DNA of 7,068 bases from UMGS1532 sp045542355 (GCA_045542355.1 JAZQKX010000044.1:1-7068); one strand, 5' to 3'; positions 1 through 4,761 are shown, numbered from the stretch's first letter. Numbers and translations: made by a program. Notes: generated by a model from the letters alone, not told the origin.

Positions 1-19
1 CCCTCTTGGGAACATCATC

Positions 20-48
20 ATTATAGCATATCGTGTGGAGTTTGTCAA
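20..48 (-). promoter_or_regulatory. Sigma-A-type promoter, leftward, at left edge
   Basis: The minus strand has -35 TTGACA (43-48), a 17-bp spacer and -10 TATAAT (20-25), a perfect consensus match. The predicted transcript starts near 13 and begins with CCC-AAGA-GGG (1-10), a hairpin cut by the window edge and resembling the 5' hairpins of other genes here. The gene it drives lies outside the window to the left. No palindrome precedes it. Confidence 0.85.
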
Positions 49-105
49 GCGTTTTTCAAAACTTTTTTTGCTATTTGATGTCTGCTCCTTATTAGGAACA
101 AGTAT

Positions 106-134
106 ATGATACACCAAAATTTCAAAAAAGTCAA
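106..134 (-). promoter_or_regulatory. Sigma-A-type promoter, leftward, with no gene directly after it
   Basis: The minus strand has -35 TTGACT (129-134), a 17-bp spacer and -10 TATCAT (106-111). A palindrome (144-162) lies 9 bp upstream, as at the other cassettes. The predicted start near 99 coincides with a hairpin at 83-100 (TGTTCCT, loop AATA, AGGAGCA, one G-U pair). No ATG with a ribosome binding site follows before the second promoter at 20-48. It is therefore either a tandem promoter for the gene off the left edge or the remains of an emptied cassette. Confidence 0.7.
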
Positions 135-143
135 GATTTGGTT

Positions 144-162
144 TTAGACGTTTAACGTCTAA
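144..162. repeat. Palindromic element 1
   Basis: The sequence is TTAGACGTTTAACGTCTAA. Symmetry extends to 142-164. It lies 9 bp upstream of the -35 box at 129-134 and 10 bp after the terminator hairpin of the 180-569 gene. Confidence 0.95.
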
Positions 163-172
163 AAGGGATGAA

Positions 173-190
173 GGGAGGATTATTCCTCCC
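173..190 (-). terminator. Terminator hairpin of the 180-569 gene
   Basis: A perfect 7-bp GC-rich stem closes a 4-nt loop (ATAA on the minus strand) that contains the TAA stop codon (180-182). A pyrimidine-rich tail ending in TTTT runs into palindrome 1. The tail is not a continuous T run, so efficiency is uncertain. Confidence 0.7.
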
Positions 191-569
191 CTTCCACGGT
201 CTTGGCACGCTTGGCGGCTTCGGCTTCCTTTTTCGCTTTGGCGGCTTCGGCACGCTCCTTGCGCTTGGCGGCGGCTTCTGCCTTTTCCTTCTCACGATGT
301 GCTTTGTTGGCGGCAACTTCTTCCTGATGAATCTTGTAGCTCTCTGCGGCGGCATAGCCGTCATAGGCTTCGCCAGACCGATCACCACGGGGAATGGAAA
401 CGGCAATTTTCACAAAGATTTCGTTACCTCCGGCATCAACGGAGGGGAAAACAATGGCATTGCCGCTTTCTCGCATTACATCTTCGGTTGCGGAAAGGAA
501 TTCGGTCAGCAAGGAAAGGACTTCTTCACGCTTCATGCTGTCGAGCTGGGTCTTGGAAATTTTAGCCAT
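180..569 (-). CDS. Small protein with alanine/lysine/glutamate-rich coiled-coil tail, function unknown
   Basis: This 129-residue protein was not assigned to a family. Residues 1-75 look folded: a helical start (KTQLDSMKREEVLSLLTEFL) followed by alternating hydrophobic segments (NAIVFPSV, EIFVKIAVSI) and the motif PRGDRSGEAYDGY. From about residue 80 to the end it is almost only Ala, Glu, Lys and Arg, with heptad-like spacing typical of a long charged helix or coiled coil. The start is set by AAAGGAG, 7 nt before ATG. It has its own promoter (608-636). Its transcript would begin with a 5-bp hairpin (587-602, TGTCC/GGACA) starting at the predicted +1. The stop codon lies in the loop of its terminator hairpin. 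The longer rightward frame on the opposite strand has no ribosome binding site and is a shadow. Confidence 0.88.
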   Translation of the reverse strand: MAKISKTQLDSMKREEVLSLLTEFLSATEDVMRESGNAIVFPSVDAGGNEIFVKIAVSIPRGDRSGEAYDGYAAAESYKIHQEEVAANKAHREKEKAEAAAKRKERAEAAKAKKEAEAAKRAKTVEGEE

Positions 570-607
570 AGTTTTTTCTCCTTTCTTGTCCCTTTGAGGA
601 CAGTACC

Positions 608-636
608 ATTATATCATATAAGGGGGTGAATGTCAA
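608..636 (-). promoter_or_regulatory. Promoter of the 180-569 gene
   Basis: The minus strand has -35 TTGACA (631-636), a 17-bp spacer and -10 TATAAT (608-613) preceded by TGA, an extended -10. A 5' hairpin lies at 587-602. This is the one promoter whose palindrome is far away (40 bp, at 677-695). A weak relic, TTGCTT-17-CATAAA, lies nearer the palindrome (641-669). Confidence 0.9.
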
Positions 637-676
637 GCATTTTATGAAAAAAAGTTTGCGGAAAAGCAATTCTTAT

Positions 677-695
677 TTAGACGTTTAACGTCTAA
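677..695. repeat. Palindromic element 2
   Basis: The core is canonical TTAGACGTTTAACGTCTAA, with perfect symmetry extending over 674-698 (25 bp), the longest in the window. It lies between the 706-879 gene and the promoter of the 180-569 gene, but 40 bp from that -35 box instead of 9. Confidence 0.95.
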
Positions 696-702
696 ATAGG
701 TT

Positions 703-725
703 GGGTCAGTTATCTGCAACTGCCC
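703..725 (-). terminator. Hairpin over the stop codon of the 706-879 gene
   Basis: On the minus strand GGGCAGTT pairs with AACTG-A-CCC around loop GCAGAT: 8 bp with one bulged A. The TGA stop codon (706-708) lies in the 3' arm. No U-tract follows directly, so it is a weak or incomplete terminator on sequence alone. Confidence 0.5.
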
Positions 726-879
726 AAAGGAAATACCAGTTTGCGTCATCATCGTGTTCATGTTCTTTAAGAAAATTAGTTGCTTCTTCAATAGTGGGAC
801 GGATGGCTACGACCGAAGAGAAAATGCCTGTTTCGGGGTTGATTTTTATGATACAGTATTGCCGGTTGATACTGGACAT
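706..879 (-). CDS. Small acidic protein of 57 residues, function unknown
   Basis: The translation starts MSSINRQYCIIKINPETG and ends NWYFLWAVADN. It reads as a strand-turn-strand (YCIIKINPETGIFSSVVAI), then a helix (RPTIEEATNFLKEHEH), an acidic stretch (DDDAN) and an aromatic end. No family was recognised. AAGGAGG lies 5 nt before the ATG, and a full promoter (910-938) lies upstream with a 17-bp spacer. The stop codon falls within a hairpin, as in most genes of this region. This shared architecture is the main reason to believe so short an open frame. It is transcribed divergently from the 1089-1571 gene. Confidence 0.8.
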   Translation of the reverse strand: MSSINRQYCIIKINPETGIFSSVVAIRPTIEEATNFLKEHEHDDDANWYFLWAVADN

Positions 880-909
880 AATTTCCTCCTTGATTTACTT
901 TCTATATAT

Positions 910-938
910 ATTATATCATATTTGGCTTAAAAAATCAA
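910..938 (-). promoter_or_regulatory. Promoter of the 706-879 gene
   Basis: The minus strand has -35 TTGATT (933-938), a 17-bp spacer and -10 TATAAT (910-915) preceded by TGA. A half-palindrome TTAGAC (947-952) starts 8 bp upstream of the -35 box, almost where a complete palindrome stands at other promoters. Confidence 0.85.
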
Positions 939-944
939 TTCGCC

Positions 945-952
945 ATTTAGAC
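945..952. repeat. Half-site of the palindrome in the divergent promoter region
   Basis: ATTTAGAC matches one arm of the dispersed palindrome. The other arm is absent: AAAAATTGTGAA follows. Its position relative to the -35 box of the 706-879 gene suggests a decayed copy and not chance, but 8 bp is short. Confidence 0.5.
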
Positions 953-1022
953 AAAAATTGTGAAAAGTTTTTGTGCAACTTTTATAAAAATTTTATTATG
1001 CTAAAAATTTATAAAATACCTA

Positions 1023-1051
1023 TTGACAAACAAAGGGAGATTTGGTATAAT
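1023..1051 (+). promoter_or_regulatory. Promoter of the 1089-1571 gene
   Basis: It is a perfect consensus: TTGACA (1023-1028), 17 bp, TATAAT (1046-1051), with TGG before the -10. It is the only clear rightward promoter in the window and has no palindrome upstream. The 70 bp between it and the half-site at 945-952 are very AT-rich. Confidence 0.92.
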
Positions 1052-1088
1052 CATAGTGTCGAAAGACAAAAGAAAGGAAGTTAGAACT

Positions 1089-1571
1089 ATGAACCCCGAA
1101 ATCATTAAGGCTATGAACCGCAAGAATGAAAAGCATCCTGTCCGTGATTGGTGGAGGAAGAATGGTCGCAAAGTTTACCGGGTAGTGCTGTTTCCCATTT
1201 GGTATCCCATGCGGTTGTATGAGCGACTTCATAATAAATGGTATGCCGCACAGAGTGCAAGACAGGTGTGGAGTGAGGAACGGGCAAACGAAATTCTGTC
1301 TTATTACATTCCTCGCCGTGCAAATTGGGATGACGAAACAAAGACTTTCTTTTTCTTTGACAACGGCATGGGGTGGGGTTTCCATTCTGCTAAAAAGTAT
1401 CTGAAATGGAAAGACCGCCGCTGGTGGAAAAAGTTTGGCAGTTATTGGGGTGGGGAAATTAGAACCTACCTCATTAGCAACTTTGAACTGGAAGGTTTCA
1501 CCAAAGAAGTTGGTTGTTGCTCTGATGGTTGGACGGAAGTTAATTTTGTGTTGAAAAATGGGAGGGAGTAA
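1089..1571 (+). CDS. Basic, tryptophan-rich protein of 160 residues, function unknown
   Basis: This is the only rightward gene. The ATG at 1089 is preceded by AAAGAAAGGAAG at about 8 nt spacing. An in-frame TTG further upstream is part of the -35 box and is not a start. The N-terminus is strongly basic (RDWWRKNGRKVYR) and is followed by a hydrophobic aromatic stretch (VVLFPIWYPM, about residues 32-41). That could be an amphipathic or membrane-touching segment but is too short for a sure membrane span. The middle (NEILSYYIPRRANWDDETKTFFFFDNGMGWGF) and end are rich in Trp, Phe and Tyr and look globular. No family was recognised. It converges on the 1632-2045 gene, and its stop codon forms part of the terminator loop. 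Confidence 0.88.
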   Translation: MNPEIIKAMNRKNEKHPVRDWWRKNGRKVYRVVLFPIWYPMRLYERLHNKWYAAQSARQVWSEERANEILSYYIPRRANWDDETKTFFFFDNGMGWGFHSAKKYLKWKDRRWWKKFGSYWGGEIRTYLISNFELEGFTKEVGCCSDGWTEVNFVLKNGRE

Positions 1572-1579
1572 TCTCTCCC
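1560..1579 (+). terminator. Terminator hairpin of the 1089-1571 gene
   Basis: GGGAGGGA pairs with TCTCTCCC (8 bp, one G-U) around a GTAA tetraloop whose last three bases are the TAA stop codon (1569-1571). The tail AGTTCCCAGTTTT leads into palindrome 3. Confidence 0.7.
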
Positions 1580-1591
1580 AGTTCCCAGTTT

Positions 1592-1610
1592 TCAGACGTT
1601 TAACGTCTAA
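1592..1610. repeat. Palindromic element 3, between convergent genes
   Basis: The sequence is TCAGACGTTTAACGTCTAA, one arm base changed (T to C at 1593). It lies between the terminators of two convergent genes, with no promoter next to it. This is the one copy that cannot act as an upstream promoter element where it stands. Confidence 0.92.
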
Positions 1611-1617
1611 TAATCCA

Positions 1618-1637
1618 AAGTGAGGTTGCCCTCACTT
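1618..1637 (-). terminator. Terminator hairpin of the 1632-2045 gene
   Basis: A perfect 8-bp stem (AAGTGAGG/CCTCACTT) closes a GCAA tetraloop on the minus strand. The TGA stop codon (1632-1634) lies in the 5' arm. The tail is TTGGATTATT. Confidence 0.75.
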
Positions 1638-2045
1638 ATATTCTGTACTGCACATGAGTCGATATTCCAATGTTTCATCAACCGTTGCGATACTGCCGCC
1701 CATCACCATCAATGAAGCGAGTTTTACTTCCTGTGGTCGCACGATAACAACAGGAATCCCTTTAGCATAGGCATAACCAAGTTCCCACGCTGTGCCTGCG
1801 TCAGACTCAAAGCCCCAATCAATGCCATAAATAATATCTGCTTTATCAAGGAGCATGGTGTCATGTTCAAACACATGACAAGCCCAATCGAGATTGTCCA
1901 TAGTATAGCCATCTTCTATTACAAAATCACGCGGAAGCATGAGCTCATAATTAGGATTGGCACGAAGGTTTTCTACGACTTGATTATAAATGGCGGCTTG
2001 CTTAGGAGAGAACCAAGGTGCGGCGAGATAGACTTTCTTTTTCAT
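1632..2045 (-). CDS. Nucleoside 2-deoxyribosyltransferase-like protein
   Basis: The 137-residue protein has the marks of the nucleoside 2-deoxyribosyltransferase family (PF05014): an N-terminal strand VYLAAPWF, a central KADIIYGIDWG and the signature DAGTAWELGYAYAKGIPVV. Asp82 and Glu88 have the same six-residue spacing as the substrate-binding Asp and catalytic Glu of the Lactobacillus enzyme. Known members move the deoxyribose of a deoxynucleoside between bases, or simply hydrolyse the bond, in the cytosol. In phages they may act in nucleotide salvage or in clearing host nucleotides. The segment KLASLMVMGG seems to replace the usual Asn-Leu-Met with Ser-Leu-Met, so activity is not assured. 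The length is near the lower end for the family. The ATG follows AAAGGAAGGAAC, and the gene has its own promoter. Confidence 0.9.
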   Translation of the reverse strand: MKKKVYLAAPWFSPKQAAIYNQVVENLRANPNYELMLPRDFVIEDGYTMDNLDWACHVFEHDTMLLDKADIIYGIDWGFESDAGTAWELGYAYAKGIPVVIVRPQEVKLASLMVMGGSIATVDETLEYRLMCSTEYK

Positions 2046-2068
2046 GTTTGTTCCTTCCTTTCGTCAAT

Positions 2069-2097
2069 AGTATATACTAAAATGAAATTAAAGTCAA
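2069..2097 (-). promoter_or_regulatory. Promoter of the 1632-2045 gene
   Basis: The minus strand has -35 TTGACT (2092-2097), a 17-bp spacer containing AATTTCATTTT, and -10 TATACT (2069-2074). A palindrome lies 9 bp upstream. No 5' hairpin is visible. Confidence 0.9.
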
Positions 2098-2106
2098 TAA
2101 ATAAAG

Positions 2107-2125
2107 TTAGACGTTTAACGTCTAA
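2107..2125. repeat. Palindromic element 4
   Basis: Canonical TTAGACGTTTAACGTCTAA, 9 bp upstream of the -35 box at 2092-2097. Confidence 0.95.
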
Positions 2126-2140
2126 ATACTTCTAATAAAA

Positions 2141-2159
2141 GAGGGGATTAAATCCCCTC
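2141..2159 (-). terminator. Terminator of the 2148-2732 gene
   Basis: A perfect 8-bp stem GAGGGGAT/ATCCCCTC with a 3-nt loop is followed by TTTTATT on the minus strand, a convincing intrinsic terminator. The TAA stop codon (2148-2150) spans the loop. Confidence 0.88.
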
Positions 2160-2732
2160 AATGGCTTCCATGATTGCCGCATAAATTTCTTTGGCATTTG
2201 CGGCAATAAACTTTTGTGCGCGGTCGGCGTCACACTCGTAATAATCCTTCTTGTTCTGCTGGCGGTTCATGCAACGCGCGTGATCAAAAATCGTATGAAG
2301 GGCGTGCTCTGCGGCTTGCGCTTTCTCCTTAGAATCAACTTCCACATACCACATTTTGCTAATGGGCGTGTCACGGTTGATGCTGCAATAACGCTGAACA
2401 AGGTTCTTTGTTTCGCCGCACTTAATGCCACCGTCAATAATGGCAAAATAGGTGGCATATTGACTGTGCAAGGGCTGGCTTGCGTTGCGGATAACTTCGC
2501 GGATTTTATTCCATTCGGGACGCAGAGAAATTTCAAATGCTTCCATCTTTTCGGGGAACAGGCTTACCAGCATACTGCGAGTGCCCATCTGATGCAGCCG
2601 ATAGGCGACAAAGTCAGGGAAGCGGGGTTCATCCTTGCCACAGAAGTTGCGGACAGCATTGTAGATATGAAAGGCGCGGGCGGTTTCGCAGTTCTCGGAC
2701 TTGGTGGAGGGAGTGTAGCGGTTGAAATACAT
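2148..2732 (-). CDS. GIY-YIG / T5orf172-like nuclease-domain protein
   Basis: The 194-residue protein carries a GIY-YIG-like core in its second half. YATYFAIIDGGIKCGETK (about residues 92-109) matches the two core strands and GETKNLVQR supplies the conserved Arg114. AEHALHTIF supplies Glu142, the expected metal ligand, and DYYECD (163-168) sits where T5orf172-type domains have their last conserved strand. The classic GIY and YIG triplets are degenerate, as is usual in that branch. The first 90 residues are a separate helical part of unknown role. Such proteins cut DNA; in phages they are found as homing, host-DNA-attacking or repair enzymes. The start is fixed by AGAAGGA, 7 nt before ATG (2732). 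The longer in-frame start upstream lies in the untranslated leader. A 5' hairpin lies at 2760-2772. Confidence 0.75.
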   Translation of the reverse strand: MYFNRYTPSTKSENCETARAFHIYNAVRNFCGKDEPRFPDFVAYRLHQMGTRSMLVSLFPEKMEAFEISLRPEWNKIREVIRNASQPLHSQYATYFAIIDGGIKCGETKNLVQRYCSINRDTPISKMWYVEVDSKEKAQAAEHALHTIFDHARCMNRQQNKKDYYECDADRAQKFIAANAKEIYAAIMEAIEGI

Positions 2733-2778
2733 TGTGTTTTCCTTCTTCCTTTTTGTTTTGTTCTCTTGGAACAATTAT

Positions 2779-2807
2779 ATAATACTACATATATGTATAA
2801 ATGTCAA
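2779..2807 (-). promoter_or_regulatory. Promoter of the 2148-2732 gene
   Basis: The minus strand has -35 TTGACA (2802-2807), a 17-bp spacer and -10 TATTAT (2779-2784). A hairpin GTTC-CAAGA-GAAC (2760-2772) begins exactly at the predicted +1 (2772). A palindrome lies 9 bp upstream. Confidence 0.88.
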
Positions 2808-2816
2808 TACTGTATA

Positions 2817-2835
2817 TTAGACGTTTAACGTCTAA
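2817..2835. repeat. Palindromic element 5
   Basis: The core is canonical, with symmetry to 2815-2837. It lies 9 bp from the -35 box at 2802-2807. Confidence 0.95.
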
Positions 2836-2841
2836 TAAAAA

Positions 2842-2859
2842 AGGGCGATTACTCGCCCT
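2842..2859 (-). terminator. Terminator of the 2849-3307 gene
   Basis: A 7-bp stem AGGGCGA/TCGCCCT with a GTAA tetraloop containing the TAA stop codon (2849-2851) is followed by TTTTTATT. This is a strong intrinsic terminator. Confidence 0.9.
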
Positions 2860-3307
2860 CGCGCATTTTCTTGTTGCGCTCATTCCAATCATGAAGCACA
2901 ATTTCAAGTACCTCAAGCGGATGGAGATAACCCGTTACGTCGCCCTCATCCATGGAAAACTGGTAAGATTCCATCAGACCGGCACGACCGCCATAAGTGT
3001 AAGAATGGCAAGCCACATCGCCATCACACCACGGGAAGCGCACGGCGAAACCATCGTGAAGTTCCTCCGGCTTTTCGTAGGGGATATCAAGACGGTCGAA
3101 ATAGCGAGTCAGTTCATGAATGGCAATTTCATGAATGTTCGCAATGCGCTCACCCTTCACGCAAGAAGCGCACCAGTGGCGGTCAATAGAATCGGCATAG
3201 GCATGGCGGACAAGCAGCTCTTTGCCGCAGCTGCAACAGGTACAAGTGGTGGAGGCGTCAAGTTTGATACCATGGATGGAAGCGAAGTTAAGAGCAGAAC
3301 TGAACAT
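2849..3307 (-). CDS. Protein with putative N-terminal zinc-binding site, 152 residues
   Basis: Two Cys pairs, C24-x-x-C27 (within TCTCCSCGKEL) and C46-x-x-C49 (HWCASC), are 18 residues apart and fit a treble-clef or ribbon-type zinc site. A DNA-, RNA- or protein-binding role is possible but not shown. The remainder is acidic and aromatic (CHSYTYGGRAGLMESYQFSMDEGD) and ends in a charged helix (EVLEIVLHDWNERNKKMREGE). No family was recognised. The start ATG (3307) is 8 nt after AGAAGG in the leader AAGAAAGAAGG, which is nearly the same as in the leaders of the 3980-4237 and 5343-5579 genes. It is a single-gene unit with its own promoter and terminator. Confidence 0.88.
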   Translation of the reverse strand: MFSSALNFASIHGIKLDASTTCTCCSCGKELLVRHAYADSIDRHWCASCVKGERIANIHEIAIHELTRYFDRLDIPYEKPEELHDGFAVRFPWCDGDVACHSYTYGGRAGLMESYQFSMDEGDVTGYLHPLEVLEIVLHDWNERNKKMREGE

Positions 3308-3354
3308 AGCGGATACCTTCTTTCTTTTTTATTGATTACCTTGGAACCATTTAT

Positions 3355-3383
3355 ATAATACCATGGAAAAATGAAATTGTCAA
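3355..3383 (-). promoter_or_regulatory. Promoter of the 2849-3307 gene
   Basis: The minus strand has -35 TTGACA (3378-3383), a spacer of 17 bp starting ATTTCATTTT, and -10 TATTAT (3355-3360). A weak GGTT/AATC hairpin lies near +1. A palindrome lies 9 bp upstream. Confidence 0.9.
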
Positions 3384-3392
3384 GTTCTAAGT

Positions 3393-3411
3393 TTAGACGT
3401 TTAACGTCTAA
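3393..3411. repeat. Palindromic element 6
   Basis: Canonical TTAGACGTTTAACGTCTAA, 9 bp from the -35 box at 3378-3383. Confidence 0.95.
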
Positions 3412-3419
3412 TTGTTAAA

Positions 3420-3437
3420 AAGGGGATTGCTCCCCTT
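3420..3437 (-). terminator. Terminator of the 3441-3851 gene
   Basis: A 7-bp stem AAGGGGA/TCCCCTT with a GCAA tetraloop is followed by TTTAACAATT. Here the stop codon (3441-3443) lies just before the hairpin instead of inside it. Confidence 0.85.
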
Positions 3438-3440
3438 CCT

Positions 3441-3851
3441 TTAGAATTCAAGTGCGGCAATCATTTCCATGAGTTCTTTCTTCGTGCCGCCCAGTTCCAT
3501 GGATACAATGATGTCCTTGATGGCACGGGTACGCTGGCTGTCCAGTTGTGCCTTGTACTCATAGTATGCCTTGACCTCGGGCAGGCAACGATTGTCAGTA
3601 TACCGGAAATTGGCAATCTGCGGGCTGGCGGGCTTGCCGGAGTAATCGGCGCAAGCCAATCCATGAGCCGCACCCAGCTCTGCAAGCTTGGCGTCAAATT
3701 CCTGCCGTGCGGCTTCCAGCGCATTGTTCCAGCGGTCACGAGCCGCATCAGCTGCTTCACGCAGTTCGGTCAGGCGAGTGTTGCTTGTGCTCTCGGCGCG
3801 TTCAGTAACCTGTTCCTCGATGAATTCACGGATAGCCTTGGTCATTTTCAT
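3441..3851 (-). CDS. Charged helical/coiled-coil protein of 136 residues, function unknown
   Basis: Residues 1-65 form an unbroken charged helix-prone stretch (TRLTELREAADAARDRW, ALEAARQEFDAKLAEL) that looks like a coiled coil. A short loop with prolines follows (SGKPASPQIANFRYTDNRCLPE), then a second helical half (VKAYYEYKAQLDSQRTRAIKDIIVSMEL, TKKELMEMIAALEF). The pattern suggests a helical hairpin or a dimerising protein. No family was recognised. The start ATG (3851) follows AGAGGA by about 7 nt; an ATG two codons later has a poorer spacing. The leader can fold ATGG/CCAT (3875-3890) close to the predicted +1. It is monocistronic, with its own promoter and terminator. Confidence 0.88.
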   Translation of the reverse strand: MKMTKAIREFIEEQVTERAESTSNTRLTELREAADAARDRWNNALEAARQEFDAKLAELGAAHGLACADYSGKPASPQIANFRYTDNRCLPEVKAYYEYKAQLDSQRTRAIKDIIVSMELGGTKKELMEMIAALEF

Positions 3852-3902
3852 GTGGGTGTCCTCTCTTTCTTGTCATGGGTTCTTGTCCATTTCGACGATA
3901 TA

Positions 3903-3931
3903 AGTATATCATATATATATGATATTGTCAA
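3903..3931 (-). promoter_or_regulatory. Promoter of the 3441-3851 gene
   Basis: The minus strand has -35 TTGACA (3926-3931), a 17-bp spacer containing an AT-repeat palindrome, and -10 TATACT (3903-3908) with TGA before it. A palindrome lies 9 bp upstream and a leader hairpin at 3875-3890. Confidence 0.92.
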
Positions 3932-3940
3932 CATATCTTT

Positions 3941-3959
3941 TTAGACGTTTAACGTCTAA
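3941..3959. repeat. Palindromic element 7
   Basis: The core is canonical, with symmetry to 3939-3961. It lies 9 bp from the -35 box at 3926-3931. Confidence 0.95.
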
Positions 3960-3966
3960 AATATAA

Positions 3967-3988
3967 GGGGATTGATTACTCAATCCCC
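3967..3988 (-). terminator. Terminator of the 3980-4237 gene
   Basis: A perfect 9-bp stem GGGGATTGA/TCAATCCCC with a GTAA tetraloop is followed by TTATATTTT. The TGA stop codon (3980-3982) is the top of the 5' arm. Confidence 0.88.
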
Positions 3989-4237
3989 AAAAACCTTGCG
4001 ATAGGTTTCGCCGCGAGTATTGGTGGCGGGATTGGTGTATTCGAAGTCCATCTTGAAACCGGCGTCGATGGCGTCCTTGCGCATACGCTCAAAATCATAT
4101 TGGTTATCAGATTGGAGCAGCTGAGAATGAACCAGCTCGTCGTCAATATAAACCGAAGTGCTGAGAGAGCAGAACCAAGGAGTATTGTCGGCGTTATAGT
4201 AGAAATCGTAAGTGATGACGGTGATGGTGTTCTTCAT
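3980..4237 (-). CDS. Small acidic protein of 85 residues, function unknown
   Basis: It starts MKNTITVITYDFYYNADNTP. The first half alternates hydrophobic and polar residues as in a beta sheet (TITVITYDFYY, FCSLSTSVYIDDELVHSQLL). An acidic helix (YDFERMRKDAIDAGFKMDFEY) and a charged end (RGETYRKVFGD) follow. No family was recognised. The ATG follows AAGAAAGAAGG by 7 nt. The leader starts with a perfect 5-bp hairpin GTTCC-AAGG-GGAAC (4264-4277) next to the predicted +1 (4278). Its -35 box (TTGTGT) is the poorest in the series, so expression may depend more on the upstream palindrome. It is monocistronic. Confidence 0.86.
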   Translation of the reverse strand: MKNTITVITYDFYYNADNTPWFCSLSTSVYIDDELVHSQLLQSDNQYDFERMRKDAIDAGFKMDFEYTNPATNTRGETYRKVFGD

Positions 4238-4284
4238 GGTGTTGCCTTCTTTCTTTTATTTGTGTTCCCCTTGGAACTGTGTTC

Positions 4285-4313
4285 ATTATATCACAAAAAC
4301 CGCAAAAACACAA
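4285..4313 (-). promoter_or_regulatory. Promoter of the 3980-4237 gene, weak -35
   Basis: The minus strand has -35 TTGTGT (4308-4313), a 17-bp spacer and -10 TATAAT (4285-4290) preceded by TGA. A palindrome lies 9 bp upstream and a 5' hairpin at 4264-4277. Confidence 0.85.
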
Positions 4314-4322
4314 TATATATTT

Positions 4323-4341
4323 TTAGACGTTTAACGTCTAA
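4323..4341. repeat. Palindromic element 8
   Basis: The core is canonical, with symmetry to 4321-4343. It lies 9 bp from the -35 box at 4308-4313. It runs directly into AAAATGAAATTG (4340-4351), the second dispersed motif. Confidence 0.95.
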
Positions 4342-4350
4342 AATGAAATT

Positions 4351-4371
4351 GCGTACTGTTTAACAGTACGC
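4351..4371 (-). terminator. Hairpin terminator of the 4360-4665 gene
   Basis: A perfect 9-bp stem GCGTACTGT/ACAGTACGC has the TAA stop codon (4360-4362) as its entire loop. The tail is AATTTCATTTT, which is not a pure T run. Confidence 0.8.
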
Positions 4372-4665
4372 GAGATTCTGACGCTGCCAACCGAAAACGG
4401 AAATCTGATTGTGTGCGCGACCGATTGCGATTGCTTCACGTTTTGTTTTTACACGGAAACTGTGGTCGATATAATAAACGCCATCAGCAAACCATACGCC
4501 GCAATTGCCACCCAGCTCTTCGATTGCGGCTACAGCTTCAAAGGCGCTGCGTGTTTCAATACCATAGTCCGCGACCTGCCATCCGGTTTTGTAGGAAATG
4601 GGCTTGTTATTCTTAAGAGTAACGCCGCCATTGTTTTCAAGGTTCAGAATCAGGGTCATCATCAT
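4360..4665 (-). CDS. Small protein of 101 residues, function unknown
   Basis: It starts MMMTLILNLENNGGVTL. Its middle reads as alternating strands and one helix (TGWQVADYGIETRSAFEAVAAIEELGGNCGVWFADGVYYIDHSFRV), then KTKREAIAIGRAHNQISVFGW. No family was recognised. Three tandem ATG codons begin the frame; the first (4665) is chosen because GAGAGGAG lies about 10 nt upstream and later ones would be farther still. The promoter at 4696-4724 is one of the six with the TTGACA-ATTTCATTTT type spacer. The stop codon makes up the whole terminator loop. Confidence 0.86.
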   Translation of the reverse strand: MMMTLILNLENNGGVTLKNNKPISYKTGWQVADYGIETRSAFEAVAAIEELGGNCGVWFADGVYYIDHSFRVKTKREAIAIGRAHNQISVFGWQRQNLAYC

Positions 4666-4695
4666 GTGTGGTCATCTCCTCTCTTTGTTAGTATA

Positions 4696-4724
4696 AGTAT
4701 ATCACATGAAAATGAAATTGTCAA
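4696..4724 (-). promoter_or_regulatory. Promoter of the 4360-4665 gene
   Basis: The minus strand has -35 TTGACA (4719-4724), a 17-bp spacer starting ATTTCATTTT, and -10 TATACT (4696-4701) preceded by TGA. A palindrome lies 9 bp upstream. Confidence 0.92.
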
Positions 4725-4733
4725 GCAAAGGAA

Positions 4734-4752
4734 TTAGACGTATAACGTCTAA
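4734..4752. repeat. Palindromic element 9
   Basis: The sequence is TTAGACGTATAACGTCTAA: the arms are intact and the centre is ATA instead of TTA. It lies 9 bp from the -35 box at 4719-4724. Confidence 0.93.
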
Positions 4753-4761
4753 AATGAAGAA

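Noticed and set aside
168..629. Rightward open frame with a glycine/phenylalanine-rich product
   Set aside because: Its composition comes from reading the Ala/Lys/Glu-rich coiled-coil codons backwards. It has no promoter or ribosome binding site.
971..999. Second rightward promoter TTGTGC-17-TATTAT
   Set aside because: It has correct spacing but poor hexamers in a very AT-rich stretch where such matches are expected. The perfect promoter at 1023-1051 suffices.
701..1084. Rightward open frame across the divergent promoter region
   Set aside because: It runs over the 706-879 gene, both promoters and AT-rich spacer, and has no ribosome binding site.
2214..2828. Long rightward open frame of 204 codons
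   Set aside because: It is antisense to the GIY-YIG-like gene, has no ribosome binding site, and its product is cysteine/valine-rich without domain order. It is a shadow of the real gene.
3906..3925. AT-repeat palindrome around ATATATATAT
   Set aside because: It lies within the spacer of a promoter and is a simple low-complexity repeat with no second copy.
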